64,000 nt of DNA from Rhodococcus wratislaviensis (GCF_900455735.1 NZ_UAUI01000001.1:186001-250000), one strand, 5' to 3'; shown: positions 8,846 through 17,915, counted from the stretch's first letter. The notes: a model not told the origin generated them from the letters alone. A program made the numbers and translations.

Positions 8846-10501
8846 ATGTCAGCAGGACCCGCAGATCTGGTCTTCACCCATGGATCGATTGCCACCCTGG
8901 ACCCGGCCCGCAGCCGCGCCACGACGATCGCCGTCACCGGCGGCCGGATAACAGCCGTCGGCCACGACGAGGTCCGGGAGCTGATCGGCGCCCGCACCGA
9001 GGTCGTCGACCTCACCGGCAGGCTGCTGCTGCCGGGCTTCCAGGACGCGCACATCCATCCCGTGGTGGCCGGCCTCGAGTACGCCCGATGCAACCTCACC
9101 GGCATCACCGAGGCCGCCGCCACCCTCGACGCCATCCGCGGCTACGCCGACGCACACCCGGAGTTGCCGTGGATCGTCGGCGGCGGGTGGTCGATGGAGG
9201 CGTTCGACGGGGGCACACCCACCGCGCAACTCCTCGACACCGTCGTGCGGGATCGGCCGGTGTTTCTGCCCAACCGCGACCACCACGGCGCGTGGGCCAA
9301 CACGAGAGCGCTGGACATCGCCGGCATCACCCGAGAGACCCCCGACCCCGTTGGCGGACGTATCGAACGCGACGCCGACGGTGAGCCGACCGGCATGCTC
9401 CAGGAGTCTGCGATGGAGCTGGTCGGCTGCCACACCCCGCAGCACACCCCCGACGACCGGCTGAAGGCATTGCTTCACGCCCAGCAGCACCTGCATTCGC
9501 TCGGCATCACGGCCTGGCAGGACGCGCTCCTCGGCGACACGTCCGGGATCTCCGACGTCTCGGACGCCTACGTGGCCGCGGCCGGCGACGGGTCTCTCAC
9601 CGCACGGGTGGCGGGTGCCTTGTGGTGGGATCGCGATCGGGGCGCCGAGCAGATCCCCGACCTGCTCCGTCGACGGTCCCGTCTCCGGCTCGGGCGGATG
9701 CGGGCCGACACCGTGAAGATCATGCTCGACGGCGTCGCCGAATCCCGCACCGCGGCCATGATCTCTCCATATCTGGATGGATGTGGCTGCGCGACAGCCC
9801 ATTCCGGAACCAGCTTCGTCGACCCGGACGAGCTGCGCGGCTACGTCACCGAGCTCGACGCCCTCGGATTTCAGGTGCACTTCCACGCGCTCGGCGATCG
9901 GGCCGTGCGCGACGCGCTCGACGCGGTCGACGCAGCTCGGACGACGAACGGATTCCGCGACACCCGGCCGCACCTCGCCCATCTGCAGGTCGTGGACCCG
10001 GACGACATCCCCCGTTTCCGCGCGCTCGGTGTCACGGCCAACATGCAACCGCTGTGGGCAGCCCACGAACCGCAGATGGACGAACTCACCATCCCCTTCC
10101 TCGGGGACGAACGCTCCCGCAGGCAGTACCCTTTCGGTTCCCTGTTGCGCTCGGGCGCAACGCTGGCAGCCGGCAGCGACTGGCCGGTCAGCAGCGCCGA
10201 CCCGATCCACGGCATCCATGTCGCGGTCAATCGCGTACTCCCGGGCCGGGACGGGCAGGGGCGCCCGGTGTTCCTCCCGGAGCAGCGAATCGACCTGACG
10301 GCCGCACTCACCGCCTACACCGCCGGGTCGGCGTACGTGAACCACCTCGACGACACCGGGAGCATCGAGGTGGGAAAGCTCGCCGACCTGGTGGTCCTCG
10401 ACCGCGATCCGTTCACCGGAACCGCCGAGACGATCGGCGAGGCCCGCGCCGTCCTGACCTATGTGGGCGGTGATCGGGTCTACGCGGCACCGAACGCCTG
10501 A
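8846..10501 (+). CDS. Metal-dependent amidohydrolase (YtcJ/amidohydrolase-3 family)
   Basis: The 551-residue protein shows the composite urease-like arrangement: an N-terminal beta-sandwich strand, then LPGFQDAHIHP (metal ligands HxH near residue 70), and a TIM barrel with LQVHFHALGDRAV and RPHLAHLQVVDP. The C-terminal part has AAGSDWPVSSADP (metal-binding Asp) and the closing GSIEVGKLADLVVLDRDP. Family members hydrolyse amides, carbamates or N-formyl groups; substrate unknown. AGGAGA lies before ATG 8846. It is in an operon with the upstream permease and faces the FAD-oxidase/TetR pair. Confidence 0.9.
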   Translation: MSAGPADLVFTHGSIATLDPARSRATTIAVTGGRITAVGHDEVRELIGARTEVVDLTGRLLLPGFQDAHIHPVVAGLEYARCNLTGITEAAATLDAIRGYADAHPELPWIVGGGWSMEAFDGGTPTAQLLDTVVRDRPVFLPNRDHHGAWANTRALDIAGITRETPDPVGGRIERDADGEPTGMLQESAMELVGCHTPQHTPDDRLKALLHAQQHLHSLGITAWQDALLGDTSGISDVSDAYVAAAGDGSLTARVAGALWWDRDRGAEQIPDLLRRRSRLRLGRMRADTVKIMLDGVAESRTAAMISPYLDGCGCATAHSGTSFVDPDELRGYVTELDALGFQVHFHALGDRAVRDALDAVDAARTTNGFRDTRPHLAHLQVVDPDDIPRFRALGVTANMQPLWAAHEPQMDELTIPFLGDERSRRQYPFGSLLRSGATLAAGSDWPVSSADPIHGIHVAVNRVLPGRDGQGRPVFLPEQRIDLTAALTAYTAGSAYVNHLDDTGSIEVGKLADLVVLDRDPFTGTAETIGEARAVLTYVGGDRVYAAPNA

Positions 10502-10617
10502 GGACCAGCGGTAGTCGGCCCTACTCTGCGGCGCGGGAGTCGATCGGCGCACGGTCGTGGCGCCGATCGGCATCCGCGGCCACACTGGAGGTGTCCCGCC
10601 GAAGTCAGGAGACAGTG

Positions 10618-11022
10618 ATGGGCGACAACAGGCCGTTCGGGTTCGACCCCGACGATCTCGAGCGCGTGATCCGGGAGGCCGGCGAGGAATTGCAGGGCGT
10701 CAAGGACCGTATCGTCAGGTTCCTGGACCAGGCGGATTCTCAGATTCCGTGGACGGGCGTGTTCGCGGACTTCGCCCGCTCTCCGCGCGCCGCGTCGAAG
10801 CCGGAAACCGCCGGGGAGACCGGTGACGGTGTGTGGGCGATCTACACGCTGGACGACGAGGGCGTCGCACGCGTCGAGCAGGTGTATGCCACCGAACTCG
10901 ATGCACTCCGCGCGCACAAGCACAACACGGATCCCCACCGTTCCGTGCGGTTCCTGCCCTACGGTGTCACCGTGAGCGTCCTCGACCAGCCGGAGGAAGC
11001 AGCACCACCGGAGACAGAGTGA
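10618..11022 (+). CDS. Conserved actinobacterial protein of unknown function
   Basis: This 134-residue acidic soluble protein starts MGDNRPFGFDPDDLERVIREAGEE. Residues 1-45 are predicted helical. The C-terminal half looks like a small alpha/beta fold (GDGVWAIYTLDDEGVARVEQVY...RFLPYGVTVSVLD). I do not recognise a characterised family, though the FDPDDLERV opening recurs in actinobacterial small proteins. It sits alone between the amidohydrolase and the convergent histidine kinase. ATG 10618 is chosen over an upstream in-frame ATG at 10591, whose extra nine residues have no family-like features. Confidence 0.75.
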   Translation: MGDNRPFGFDPDDLERVIREAGEELQGVKDRIVRFLDQADSQIPWTGVFADFARSPRAASKPETAGETGDGVWAIYTLDDEGVARVEQVYATELDALRAHKHNTDPHRSVRFLPYGVTVSVLDQPEEAAPPETE

Positions 11023-11032
11023 TCGAGGCCGC

Positions 11033-12202
11033 TCAGTCCTCCAGCTCGAGCGGCAACTCCGCGGTGACCCGCCAACTGCCGTCGGTCTGTCGTCCCGCCT
11101 CGAGGGTGCCGTGCAGGACGGCGACCCGCTCCCGCATACCGAGCAGCCCGTTGCCCGACCCGAGCGAGAACTGCCCGGACGAGTTGCCGTTGTCGGTGAT
11201 TTCGACGAGGACGTCCGTCTCGCGGCGCCGCACGCGCACCTTCGCGCGCGGACGCTCCCCGGCGTGCCGCAGCACATTTGTCAGCGATTCCTGGACGAGC
11301 CGGTGGACGCCGAGGCTGACCGCGGGGCTGATGTCGTCCAACTCGCCCGTCAGTTCGAGTTCCACAGGCAGGCCGGCGCTGCGCATCATGTCGACCACCC
11401 GGGCGAGGCCGGCCGTGCCGTGCTGGGGCATGTCGTCGGTCGCCGGTTCGGTGCGCAACAGCGAGACGGTGCGCCGCAGTTCCGCCAGAGCCTCCCGCCC
11501 GGTGCTTGCGATGTTGGTGAGTGCCTGCTTCGCGATGTCAGGGTTGGTCTTCAGCGCATACGACGCGCCGTCGGCCTGAACGATCATCACGCTCACCGCG
11601 TGCGCGACGACGTCGTGCAGTTCCCGGGCGATCCGGGTGCGCTCGGCCGCCACCGCGTCCTCGGCGCGGCGATCCCGGTCGTAGTCGGCGACGACGAGGC
11701 GCGCGGCGACCTCCTCGTCGTAGGCCCGGCGGGCGCCGAGGAACTCCGCCGTGATCCAGGAGAGCGCGAAGACGAGGACCGAGAACAGTCCGGCCGCCAC
11801 CAGTTCCTGTTCCAGCAACCAGATCGAGAGGGCGGAATCGACGGCGAGACCCACCGCGTACACCGCGGCGGTGCTGCGATCGACGTAGGCGACGAGCGTG
11901 TAGAGGGCGACGGCGAGCGCCAGCAGACCGGGATGTTCGGCGTCGAGGTCTCCGATCGAATAACTGATGAAGGTGATCGTGATCGACATCACCAGAACGG
12001 CACCGGCCGCCGCCCGCGGGTACTTGCGACGCCACACGATCGGCAGGCACAGCAGGAAACCCATGACCAGTTGCACCCACGGCGAGCGGTCTCCCGACGC
12101 GGTGAACACGAACACCTCGAGGGTGAACAGGATCGCCGCCAACATCGAGTCCGCAACCGTCGGCTTTCCTCGCAGCCACAGACTGAACCTCCGCATGTGC
12201 AC
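11033..12202 (-). CDS. DegS/NarX-type sensor histidine kinase
   Basis: The 389-residue protein has an N-terminal membrane domain with about five hydrophobic segments (residues 15-150). A HisKA_3 dimerisation domain follows with the phosphoacceptor His in ARELHDVVAHAVSVMI near residue 200. The C-terminal HATPase_c domain has ITDNGNSSG (N/G1 boxes) and GNGLLGMRERV (G2). It would autophosphorylate and signal to a NarL-type regulator. The start is GTG 12202 or ATG 12196. No response regulator gene adjoins it; the NarL-type regulator at 764-1423, also unpaired and on the same strand, is a candidate. Confidence 0.9.
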   Translation of the reverse strand: MHMRRFSLWLRGKPTVADSMLAAILFTLEVFVFTASGDRSPWVQLVMGFLLCLPIVWRRKYPRAAAGAVLVMSITITFISYSIGDLDAEHPGLLALAVALYTLVAYVDRSTAAVYAVGLAVDSALSIWLLEQELVAAGLFSVLVFALSWITAEFLGARRAYDEEVAARLVVADYDRDRRAEDAVAAERTRIARELHDVVAHAVSVMIVQADGASYALKTNPDIAKQALTNIASTGREALAELRRTVSLLRTEPATDDMPQHGTAGLARVVDMMRSAGLPVELELTGELDDISPAVSLGVHRLVQESLTNVLRHAGERPRAKVRVRRRETDVLVEITDNGNSSGQFSLGSGNGLLGMRERVAVLHGTLEAGRQTDGSWRVTAELPLELED

Positions 12203-12242
12203 AGCGTAAGTACCTCACGGTGGGTGTGGTTGAGTCTGCACC

Positions 12243-13010
12243 ATGAATGTGGGTGACTGGGCGCTTCTTCTCACCGCTGCGACGGCCGCCGGGTGGGTGG
12301 ACGCCGTCGTCGGCGGCGGCGGACTGATCCTCATTCCCGCACTGTTTCTCGTTGCACCGCAGCTGACGCCGCAGGCGGCGCTGGCCACCAACAAGCTCAC
12401 CGCGTTCACCGGCACCTCCGCCGCCGTCGTCACGTTCGCGCGCCGGATCCCCATGAACTGGCGGTTGCTGGTTCCGGCCGGTCTACTCGCGGCGGTGGCG
12501 TCCGCGCTCGGCGCGGCGACGGTGTCGCGCATCGACAAGGACGTCTTCATCCCGCTCATCATGGCGGTGCTCGTCGGCGTCGCCGTGTTCGTGACGATCC
12601 GTCCGCAGCTCGGGACCACGCTGGCGAAGGATCCGCCGACACGGCGGAAGGTCGTCGCGGTCGTCCTGCTGTCCGCCGGACTCCTCGGTTTCTACGACGG
12701 ACTGTTCGGGCCGGGCACCGGAACATTCCTCATCATCAGCTTCGCCACGTTCCTCGGCACGGAATTCGTGCGCAGTGCCGCGATGGCGAAAGTGATCAAT
12801 CTCGGATCGAATCTCGGTGCGCTGGTGTTCTTCGCCGCCACCGGTCATGTTCTGTGGGCACTCGGCCTGGGCATGGCGGTCTGCAACGTGATCGGCGCGG
12901 TCATCGGTTCGCGGATGGCGCTGAGCAAGGGCGCCGGATTCGTCCGGGTCACGCTGCTGATCGTGGTGATCGCGATGGTGATCCGGTTGGGTTGGCAGCA
13001 ATTCGGCTGA
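12243..13010 (+). CDS. TSUP/TauE-SafE family membrane transporter
   Basis: The 255-residue protein has about eight transmembrane helices and the two internally related halves typical of the TSUP family. The first half contains AAGWVDAVVGGGGLILIPALF and the second GFYDGLFGPGTGTFLIISF, both characteristic repeat motifs. Members move sulfite, sulfonates or other small organic anions out of or into the cell. The gene begins 40 bp from the divergent histidine kinase and is followed, 13 bp after its stop, by tldD. Substrate not inferable here. Confidence 0.9.
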   Translation: MNVGDWALLLTAATAAGWVDAVVGGGGLILIPALFLVAPQLTPQAALATNKLTAFTGTSAAVVTFARRIPMNWRLLVPAGLLAAVASALGAATVSRIDKDVFIPLIMAVLVGVAVFVTIRPQLGTTLAKDPPTRRKVVAVVLLSAGLLGFYDGLFGPGTGTFLIISFATFLGTEFVRSAAMAKVINLGSNLGALVFFAATGHVLWALGLGMAVCNVIGAVIGSRMALSKGAGFVRVTLLIVVIAMVIRLGWQQFG

Positions 13011-13023
13011 GCGACCGACTACG

Positions 13024-14553
13024 GTGGTCCAGGTGACGGCTCCACGACAGGTTGATCCGGAATTCCTTGCCCTCCCCCTGCGTTCGCTGGCGGACGCGGC
13101 GCTCACCGCTGCCCGTGCGGCGGGCGCGTCGCACGCCGACCTGCGGGTGCATCGCCTGACCAGCCAGTCGCTGCGGCTGCGCGACGGCGAGGTGCAGTCG
13201 GCGGTGGACACCAACGAACTCGGCTTCGCGGTGCGGGTCGTCGTCGACGGCACCTGGGGTTTCGCCTCGCATGCCGAGCTGACACCGGCGACCGCCGCCG
13301 CGACCGCGGAACAGGCTGTCGCGGTCGCCCGGGCGTTGCGTGGACTGAATCGGGAGCACGTCGAACTCGCCGACGAGCCGGTGCACACCGATGTCCACTG
13401 GGTGTCCGATTACGGCGTCGATCCGTTCGAAGTTCCGGCCTCCGACAAGATCTCGTTGCTCGGTGAATACTCCCGCAGGCTCCTCGCGTCCGACGGCGTC
13501 GACCACGTCACCGCCGGATGCCTGCAGGTGAAGGAACAGACGTTCTACGCCGATCTCGCCGGATCGTCCATCGTGCAGCAGCGGGTGCGGTTGCATCCGC
13601 AACTCGAAGCCACCACCGTCGACCAGTCGGCCGGTGTGTTCGAGACGATGCGCACCCTCGCTCCCCCCGTCGGACGCGGATGGGAATACGTCGCCGGAGA
13701 CGGGGTGTGGAACTGGACCGACGAACTCGCCCGGATCCCGGACCTGCTGGCCGAGAAGGTGAAGGCCCCCACTGTGGTGGCCGGTCCCACCGACCTGGTG
13801 ATCGACCCGACCAACCTGTGGCTGACCATCCACGAATCCATCGGGCACGCCACCGAGTACGACCGCGCCATCGGCTACGAGGCCGCGTATGCCGGCACGT
13901 CGTTCGCCACTCCCGACAAACTCGGCACGCTGCGCTACGGGACGCCGATCATGCACGTGACCGCGGACCGGACCGAACGGCACGGTCTCGCGACGGTCGG
14001 CTACGACGACGAAGGAGTCGAAACACAGTCCTGGGACCTGGTGGCCGACGGGATTCTCGTCGGCTACCAACTCGACCGGGCGTTCGCGCCCCGGCTCGGG
14101 CTGGAGCGTTCCAACGGCTGCTCGTACGCCGACTCGCCGCACCACGTCCCCATCCAGCGGATGGCCAACGTGTCGTTGCAGCCCGATCCCGACACCGATC
14201 GCAGCACCGACGACCTGATCTCCGGCGTGGAGGACGGCATCTACGTCGTCGGCGACAAATCCTGGTCGATCGACATGCAGCGCTACAACTTCCAGTTCAC
14301 CGGTCAGCGGTTCTACCGCATCCGCGGCGGGAAAATCGACGGACAACTCCGCGACGTCGCGTACCAGGCGACGACCACGGACTTCTGGGGCTCGATGGAC
14401 GCCGTCGGCGGACGCTCCACCTGGCAGCTCGGCGGCGCCTTCAACTGCGGCAAGGCGCAACCCGGCCAGGTGGCGGCGGTCAGCCACGGCTGCCCGTCGG
14501 CACTCTTCCGCGGCGTCAACGTACTGAACACTCGGACGGAAGGCGGCCGATGA
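13024..14553 (+). CDS. tldD: TldD-like metalloprotease subunit
   Basis: The 509-residue protein belongs to the TldD/PmbA family. It carries the catalytic zinc motif HESIGH within TIHESIGHATEYDR (about residues 275-288) and a C-terminal CSYADSPHHVPIQRM-type stretch. TldD pairs with its paralogue (PmbA/TldE) as a heterodimer whose TldD subunit holds the active zinc; the complex degrades unfolded peptides and matures some RiPPs. The start is GTG at 13024, or GTG 13033. The pmbA gene overlaps its stop by 4 bp (ATGA), so the two are translationally coupled. No RiPP precursor is apparent nearby. Confidence 0.9.
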   Translation: MVQVTAPRQVDPEFLALPLRSLADAALTAARAAGASHADLRVHRLTSQSLRLRDGEVQSAVDTNELGFAVRVVVDGTWGFASHAELTPATAAATAEQAVAVARALRGLNREHVELADEPVHTDVHWVSDYGVDPFEVPASDKISLLGEYSRRLLASDGVDHVTAGCLQVKEQTFYADLAGSSIVQQRVRLHPQLEATTVDQSAGVFETMRTLAPPVGRGWEYVAGDGVWNWTDELARIPDLLAEKVKAPTVVAGPTDLVIDPTNLWLTIHESIGHATEYDRAIGYEAAYAGTSFATPDKLGTLRYGTPIMHVTADRTERHGLATVGYDDEGVETQSWDLVADGILVGYQLDRAFAPRLGLERSNGCSYADSPHHVPIQRMANVSLQPDPDTDRSTDDLISGVEDGIYVVGDKSWSIDMQRYNFQFTGQRFYRIRGGKIDGQLRDVAYQATTTDFWGSMDAVGGRSTWQLGGAFNCGKAQPGQVAAVSHGCPSALFRGVNVLNTRTEGGR

Positions 14554-15911
14554 TCGCACCGCAGCAACTCGTCGAGCAGGTCCTGGCCCGGGCCACCGTG
14601 GACGAAACCATCGTGATCGTCACCGATGCCAGCGAGGCGTCCCTGCGGTGGGCGGGCAACTCGATGACCACCAACGGCGTGTCCACGTCGCGCAGCTGGA
14701 CGGTCATCTCGATCGTCCGGGCCGGCGAGGACGCGAAGGTCGGCATCGTCACGTCCGCGTCCGTCGACGCCGCCGACATCGACGGAGTGGTCCGTTCGGC
14801 CGAAATCGCGGCCCGCGCAGCCACACCCGCGTCCGACGCGATGCCGCTGCTCACCGGCACCGACACCGATGAGCGGTGGGACGATTCGGCGGAGCGCACC
14901 GAGATCGGCGCGTTCGAGCAGCTCGCCCAGGATCTGAGCATGGGCTTCGACGGCAGCGACCAGCTCTACGGTTTCGCCCACCACCAGCTGCACACCACGT
15001 GGCTGGGCACGTCGACCGGGATCCGGCGCCGATTCGCCCAGCCGACCGGGTCGGTGGAGATCAACGGCAAACGCGGCGACGCCAGCGCCTGGGTGGGCAC
15101 CAGCACCAAGGACTTCACGGATGTGGCCAGCGTGAAGTTGCTCCAGGACCTGTCGACACGCCTCGACTGGGCCGGCAACCGGGTGGAGTTGCCCGCGGGC
15201 CGTTACGAGACGATCCTGCCGCCGTCCGCGGTCGCGGACCTCATGATCTACCTCATGTGGACCATGGAGGGCCGGGCCGCGGAAGAGGGGCACTCCGCCC
15301 TGTCGGCGCCCGGAGGCACCCGTATCGGGGAGAAGCTGAGTGCGCTCCCGCTCACCCTCTATTCCGATCCGGCCGCGCTCGGCGTGGAATATACGCCGTT
15401 CGTCGTCACCGGGTCGTCGTCCGAATCCGTGTCCGTCTTCGACAACGGGATGGACGCGGGCCGGGTCGACTGGATCCGTGACGGCACGGTCAACGCGCTC
15501 GCGTACCCGCGGGCGGCGGCGAAGGAGTTCGGCGCCGACGTGACCGTGCCCGGTGACAACCTGATCCTCGACACCGGCGGCTCGGTGTCACTCGACCAGA
15601 TGGTGGCCGAGACCGAACGAGGACTGCTGCTGACCACCCTCTGGTACATCCGGGAAGTCGACCCCGCCACCCTGCTGCTCACGGGATTGACGCGGGACGG
15701 CGTCTACCTCGTCGAGAACGGGAAGGTCACCGGTGCCGTGAACAACTTCCGGTTCAACGAGAGCCCCCTCGACCTGCTGCGGAGGGTCACCCAGGGCGGA
15801 GCCACCGAGCGGACGCTGCCCCGGGAATGGAAGGACTGGTTCACCCGAACCGCGATGCCACCGTTGCGTGTCCCGGACTTCCACATGTCGTCGGTCAGCA
15901 AGGCGCTCTGA
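14550..15911 (+). CDS. pmbA: PmbA/TldE-like partner of TldD
   Basis: The 453-residue protein is the inactive partner of TldD. It shares the overall fold (N-terminal RWAGNSMTTNGV segment, C-terminal GVYLVENGKVTGAVNNFRFNESPLDLL) but lacks the HExxxH zinc motif. That matches the known asymmetry of the TldD/TldE complex, in which TldE shapes the chamber. The ATG at 14550 overlaps the tldD stop. The conserved pair is read as one operon, preceded by the TSUP gene and followed by about 220 bp without a supported gene. Confidence 0.9.
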   Translation: MIAPQQLVEQVLARATVDETIVIVTDASEASLRWAGNSMTTNGVSTSRSWTVISIVRAGEDAKVGIVTSASVDAADIDGVVRSAEIAARAATPASDAMPLLTGTDTDERWDDSAERTEIGAFEQLAQDLSMGFDGSDQLYGFAHHQLHTTWLGTSTGIRRRFAQPTGSVEINGKRGDASAWVGTSTKDFTDVASVKLLQDLSTRLDWAGNRVELPAGRYETILPPSAVADLMIYLMWTMEGRAAEEGHSALSAPGGTRIGEKLSALPLTLYSDPAALGVEYTPFVVTGSSSESVSVFDNGMDAGRVDWIRDGTVNALAYPRAAAKEFGADVTVPGDNLILDTGGSVSLDQMVAETERGLLLTTLWYIREVDPATLLLTGLTRDGVYLVENGKVTGAVNNFRFNESPLDLLRRVTQGGATERTLPREWKDWFTRTAMPPLRVPDFHMSSVSKAL

Positions 15912-16129
15912 GGCGCGGATTCTATGCGGACGCTCGTCTAGGTGACAGCCCGTGCCGTTTCCGTTATAAATGCTGCAGACATCGCGCATATGAGATTGCT
16001 CACTCCGGAGCAGTTTCGCCGCGCATGTCATATTCAGGTCTCCAGAGAACGGGGCCGAAACTCACCGTAGCGCCGCGTGGCCGGTGCATGCGCCGAGTGC
16101 GTCCCTTGTACATCTGACCAGGAGGTTTC
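15912..16129. other. Intergenic region, no supported gene
   Basis: This 218-bp gap upstream of the small membrane protein gene contains a 26-codon open frame at 15990-16070 without a ribosome site or coding-like base composition. It may act as a leader. No promoter elements stand out with confidence. Confidence 0.4.
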
Positions 16130-16336
16130 ATGCACTCCGATACCACCACCCGCGAACTGCTCCAGGGCCACACCAAGGTCACGAGAAGGTTCGCTCTCGC
16201 CGACGTGGCACTGACGACGTTCGTCTGCCTCGTCTGCGCCGCCGGGATCGGCATCATCACCGGTTCCGTTCTCGCCGCCGCGACGGGGGGACTGATCGTC
16301 GTCCTCGCCACGGCCCTGATGGTGGCGGCGGTATGA
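16130..16336 (+). CDS. Small two-helix membrane protein
   Basis: The 68-residue protein has a polar N-terminus (MHSDTTTRELLQGHTKV) and two hydrophobic helices at about residues 24-42 and 46-67 separated by GSVLAAATGGL. It is probably an inner-membrane protein of unknown function. An excellent AGGAGG ribosome site lies seven bases before ATG 16130. The ANTAR gene begins 44 bp after its stop and is probably cotranscribed. Confidence 0.75.
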   Translation: MHSDTTTRELLQGHTKVTRRFALADVALTTFVCLVCAAGIGIITGSVLAAATGGLIVVLATALMVAAV

Positions 16337-16380
16337 CCGCGCCGACACATCAGCGACGCACGACAATCAAGGAGATCACA

Positions 16381-16680
16381 GTGTCGAACGACGTACTCGA
16401 GGCGGCACCGCCTGCACATTCGATTCCGCACCGTCACCCCGACGGACGCGAGGTTCTCGCCACCGCGAAAGGCATTCTCATCGCTTCCCGCGGTTACGGC
16501 GACGCCGAGGCGTTCGAGGAGTTGCTCGACGTCTCCCGACATCACCACGTCAGCGTGATGCGGGCAGCGAAGTCGTTGGTGGAGTTGGCGACCCGGCGGC
16601 AGCCGTGCCCCTCGGTGACGACGCCCGCACCGTCGTACGCCCTCGAGTTCACGGAATGGACGACACTGCTGGCGCGGTGA
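16381..16680 (+). CDS. Stand-alone ANTAR-domain protein
   Basis: The 99-residue protein is almost entirely an ANTAR RNA-binding domain (REVLATAKGILIASRGYGDAEAFEELLDVSRHHHVSVMRAAKSLVELA, about residues 20-70). It has no PAS or GAF sensor, so any signal input must come from a partner. The start is GTG 16381, preceded by AAGGAGATCACA; a longer in-frame reading upstream lacks coding character. It overlaps the convergent DUF418 gene by 32 bp at the 3' end. It is the second ANTAR protein in the window. Confidence 0.82.
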   Translation: MSNDVLEAAPPAHSIPHRHPDGREVLATAKGILIASRGYGDAEAFEELLDVSRHHHVSVMRAAKSLVELATRRQPCPSVTTPAPSYALEFTEWTTLLAR

Positions 16681-17836
16681 CACCGTCCCTGTCCGCCCGG
16701 GTGAGACGCTGGTAGCCCCGGTGCGTGAGCCATTCGAGCGGCCCCCGATCGAACCGCCGCAACCACAGGCGTGACACGACGATCAGGGTTGTCGAAACGG
16801 CACCGAACAACGCGACGGTCGCCGGAACGACGGTGGCGCCGGTCAACCGGGCCGCGAGACCGAATCCCCAGCCGTAGCAGACGATCGAGCACAGGATGTT
16901 CTGCAGCACGTAGCAACTGAGCGCAGTGCGGCCGACTCCCGAGAGCGCCCGACCGGCCGGGCCGGGTTCGCGTCCGTCGGCGTAGCGGTGTGCGATCGCG
17001 GCGAGGAGCCCCAGCGCCACCACCGGAGCGGTCCCGTACCTGCCGAGGATCAGGCCTGCGTCTCCGCCGAAGAATCCGAGCGCGAAGTCCAGTGGAAGTG
17101 CGATTGCCAGGCCCGCGATCATCAGGCGGCGGCGCAAGGCACCGCGGTCCGGGTCGAGGACGCGCGCACCGTAGAGGTGGGCGCCGACGAGGAACAGGGC
17201 GATCGACAGCGGCAGGATGAAGAGCACCTCGAGCCGGAACAGCAACACGTGGTCGGCACGGAAGACGACGAGATCCCAGAAGCTGCCATCCGCATAGGGG
17301 TTCGGTGACAGTGGGTGCGGCTCCCTCGTGGGCGCCGAGGACAATGCCGCGACGACGAGGCCCAGCATCGCCGCGTGGACGGTCACCGCGCACGCCACCC
17401 AGACGCGTTGCGCGCGAATGCCTGTGGTCAGGATGAAGGCGACGATCAATCCGGTGAGGGCGTATCCGGTCAGCACGTCGAACTCGGTGAACAGCAGAAA
17501 ATGCAGTGCTCCGTCGAGCATCAGCAGCCCCGCGCGCCACGGGTAGCCGCCCGGCCACCGAGCGCCACGTCGCTGCGCGGAACGCTGCTGGATGACCAGT
17601 CCGATGCCGAACATGACGGTGAGCAGGCCGAGGAACTTGCCCTGCGCGAACTGCTGCAGAACCACCTGCACCGGGGCCCATCCGCCGGTGGCCTTTCCGG
17701 TGCCGTTGACGTACCCCACCAGACCCTCGACGTTGGTGAAGATCCAGATGTTGGTGGCGAGAGTGCCCAAGATGGCTGCACCGCGCATGACGTCGAGCGC
17801 GGCGTAGCGGTGGGAACTCGACAGTTGCGACGTCAT
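16649..17836 (-). CDS. DUF418-family membrane protein
   Basis: The 395-residue polytopic protein has about nine to ten transmembrane helices. It opens with RYAALDVMRGAAILGTLATNIW, the DxxRG motif of the DUF418/YeiB-type acyltransferase-like family, and has GRTALSCYVLQNILCSIVCYGWG and WLRRFDRGPLEWLTHRG near the end. Some relatives are implicated in O-acylation or transport, but the biochemical function is unsettled. ATG 17836 is chosen; an in-frame upstream start overlaps the operator. It is divergent from a TetR regulator that shares a 79-bp promoter region with it, so it is probably induced by that regulator's ligand. Confidence 0.85.
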   Translation of the reverse strand: MTSQLSSSHRYAALDVMRGAAILGTLATNIWIFTNVEGLVGYVNGTGKATGGWAPVQVVLQQFAQGKFLGLLTVMFGIGLVIQQRSAQRRGARWPGGYPWRAGLLMLDGALHFLLFTEFDVLTGYALTGLIVAFILTTGIRAQRVWVACAVTVHAAMLGLVVAALSSAPTREPHPLSPNPYADGSFWDLVVFRADHVLLFRLEVLFILPLSIALFLVGAHLYGARVLDPDRGALRRRLMIAGLAIALPLDFALGFFGGDAGLILGRYGTAPVVALGLLAAIAHRYADGREPGPAGRALSGVGRTALSCYVLQNILCSIVCYGWGFGLAARLTGATVVPATVALFGAVSTTLIVVSRLWLRRFDRGPLEWLTHRGYQRLTRADRDGVTAPAVSSIP

Positions 17837-17855
17837 GCCTTCCGCCCTCCGGTAT

Positions 17856-17907
17856 TTGTTAGTACGATCGTGCCAACAAACGCTCATGCTAGCACGACCG
17901 TGTTACC
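17856..17907. promoter_or_regulatory. Tandem TetR operator in divergent promoter
   Basis: A 24-bp near-perfect palindrome spans 17856-17879: arms TTGTTAGTACGA and TCGTGCCAACAA, with two mismatched pairs. A related second copy begins at 17888 (core AGCACGACCGTG), about three helical turns away. The sites fill the space between the DUF418 gene (start 17836) and the TetR gene (start 17916). Binding by the adjacent TetR protein is inferred. Confidence 0.7.
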
Positions 17908-17915
17908 ATGGCGGG

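Noticed and set aside
15990-16070. A 26-codon open frame before the small membrane protein gene
   Set aside because: It has no ribosome site and no third-position GC bias; nothing supports translation.
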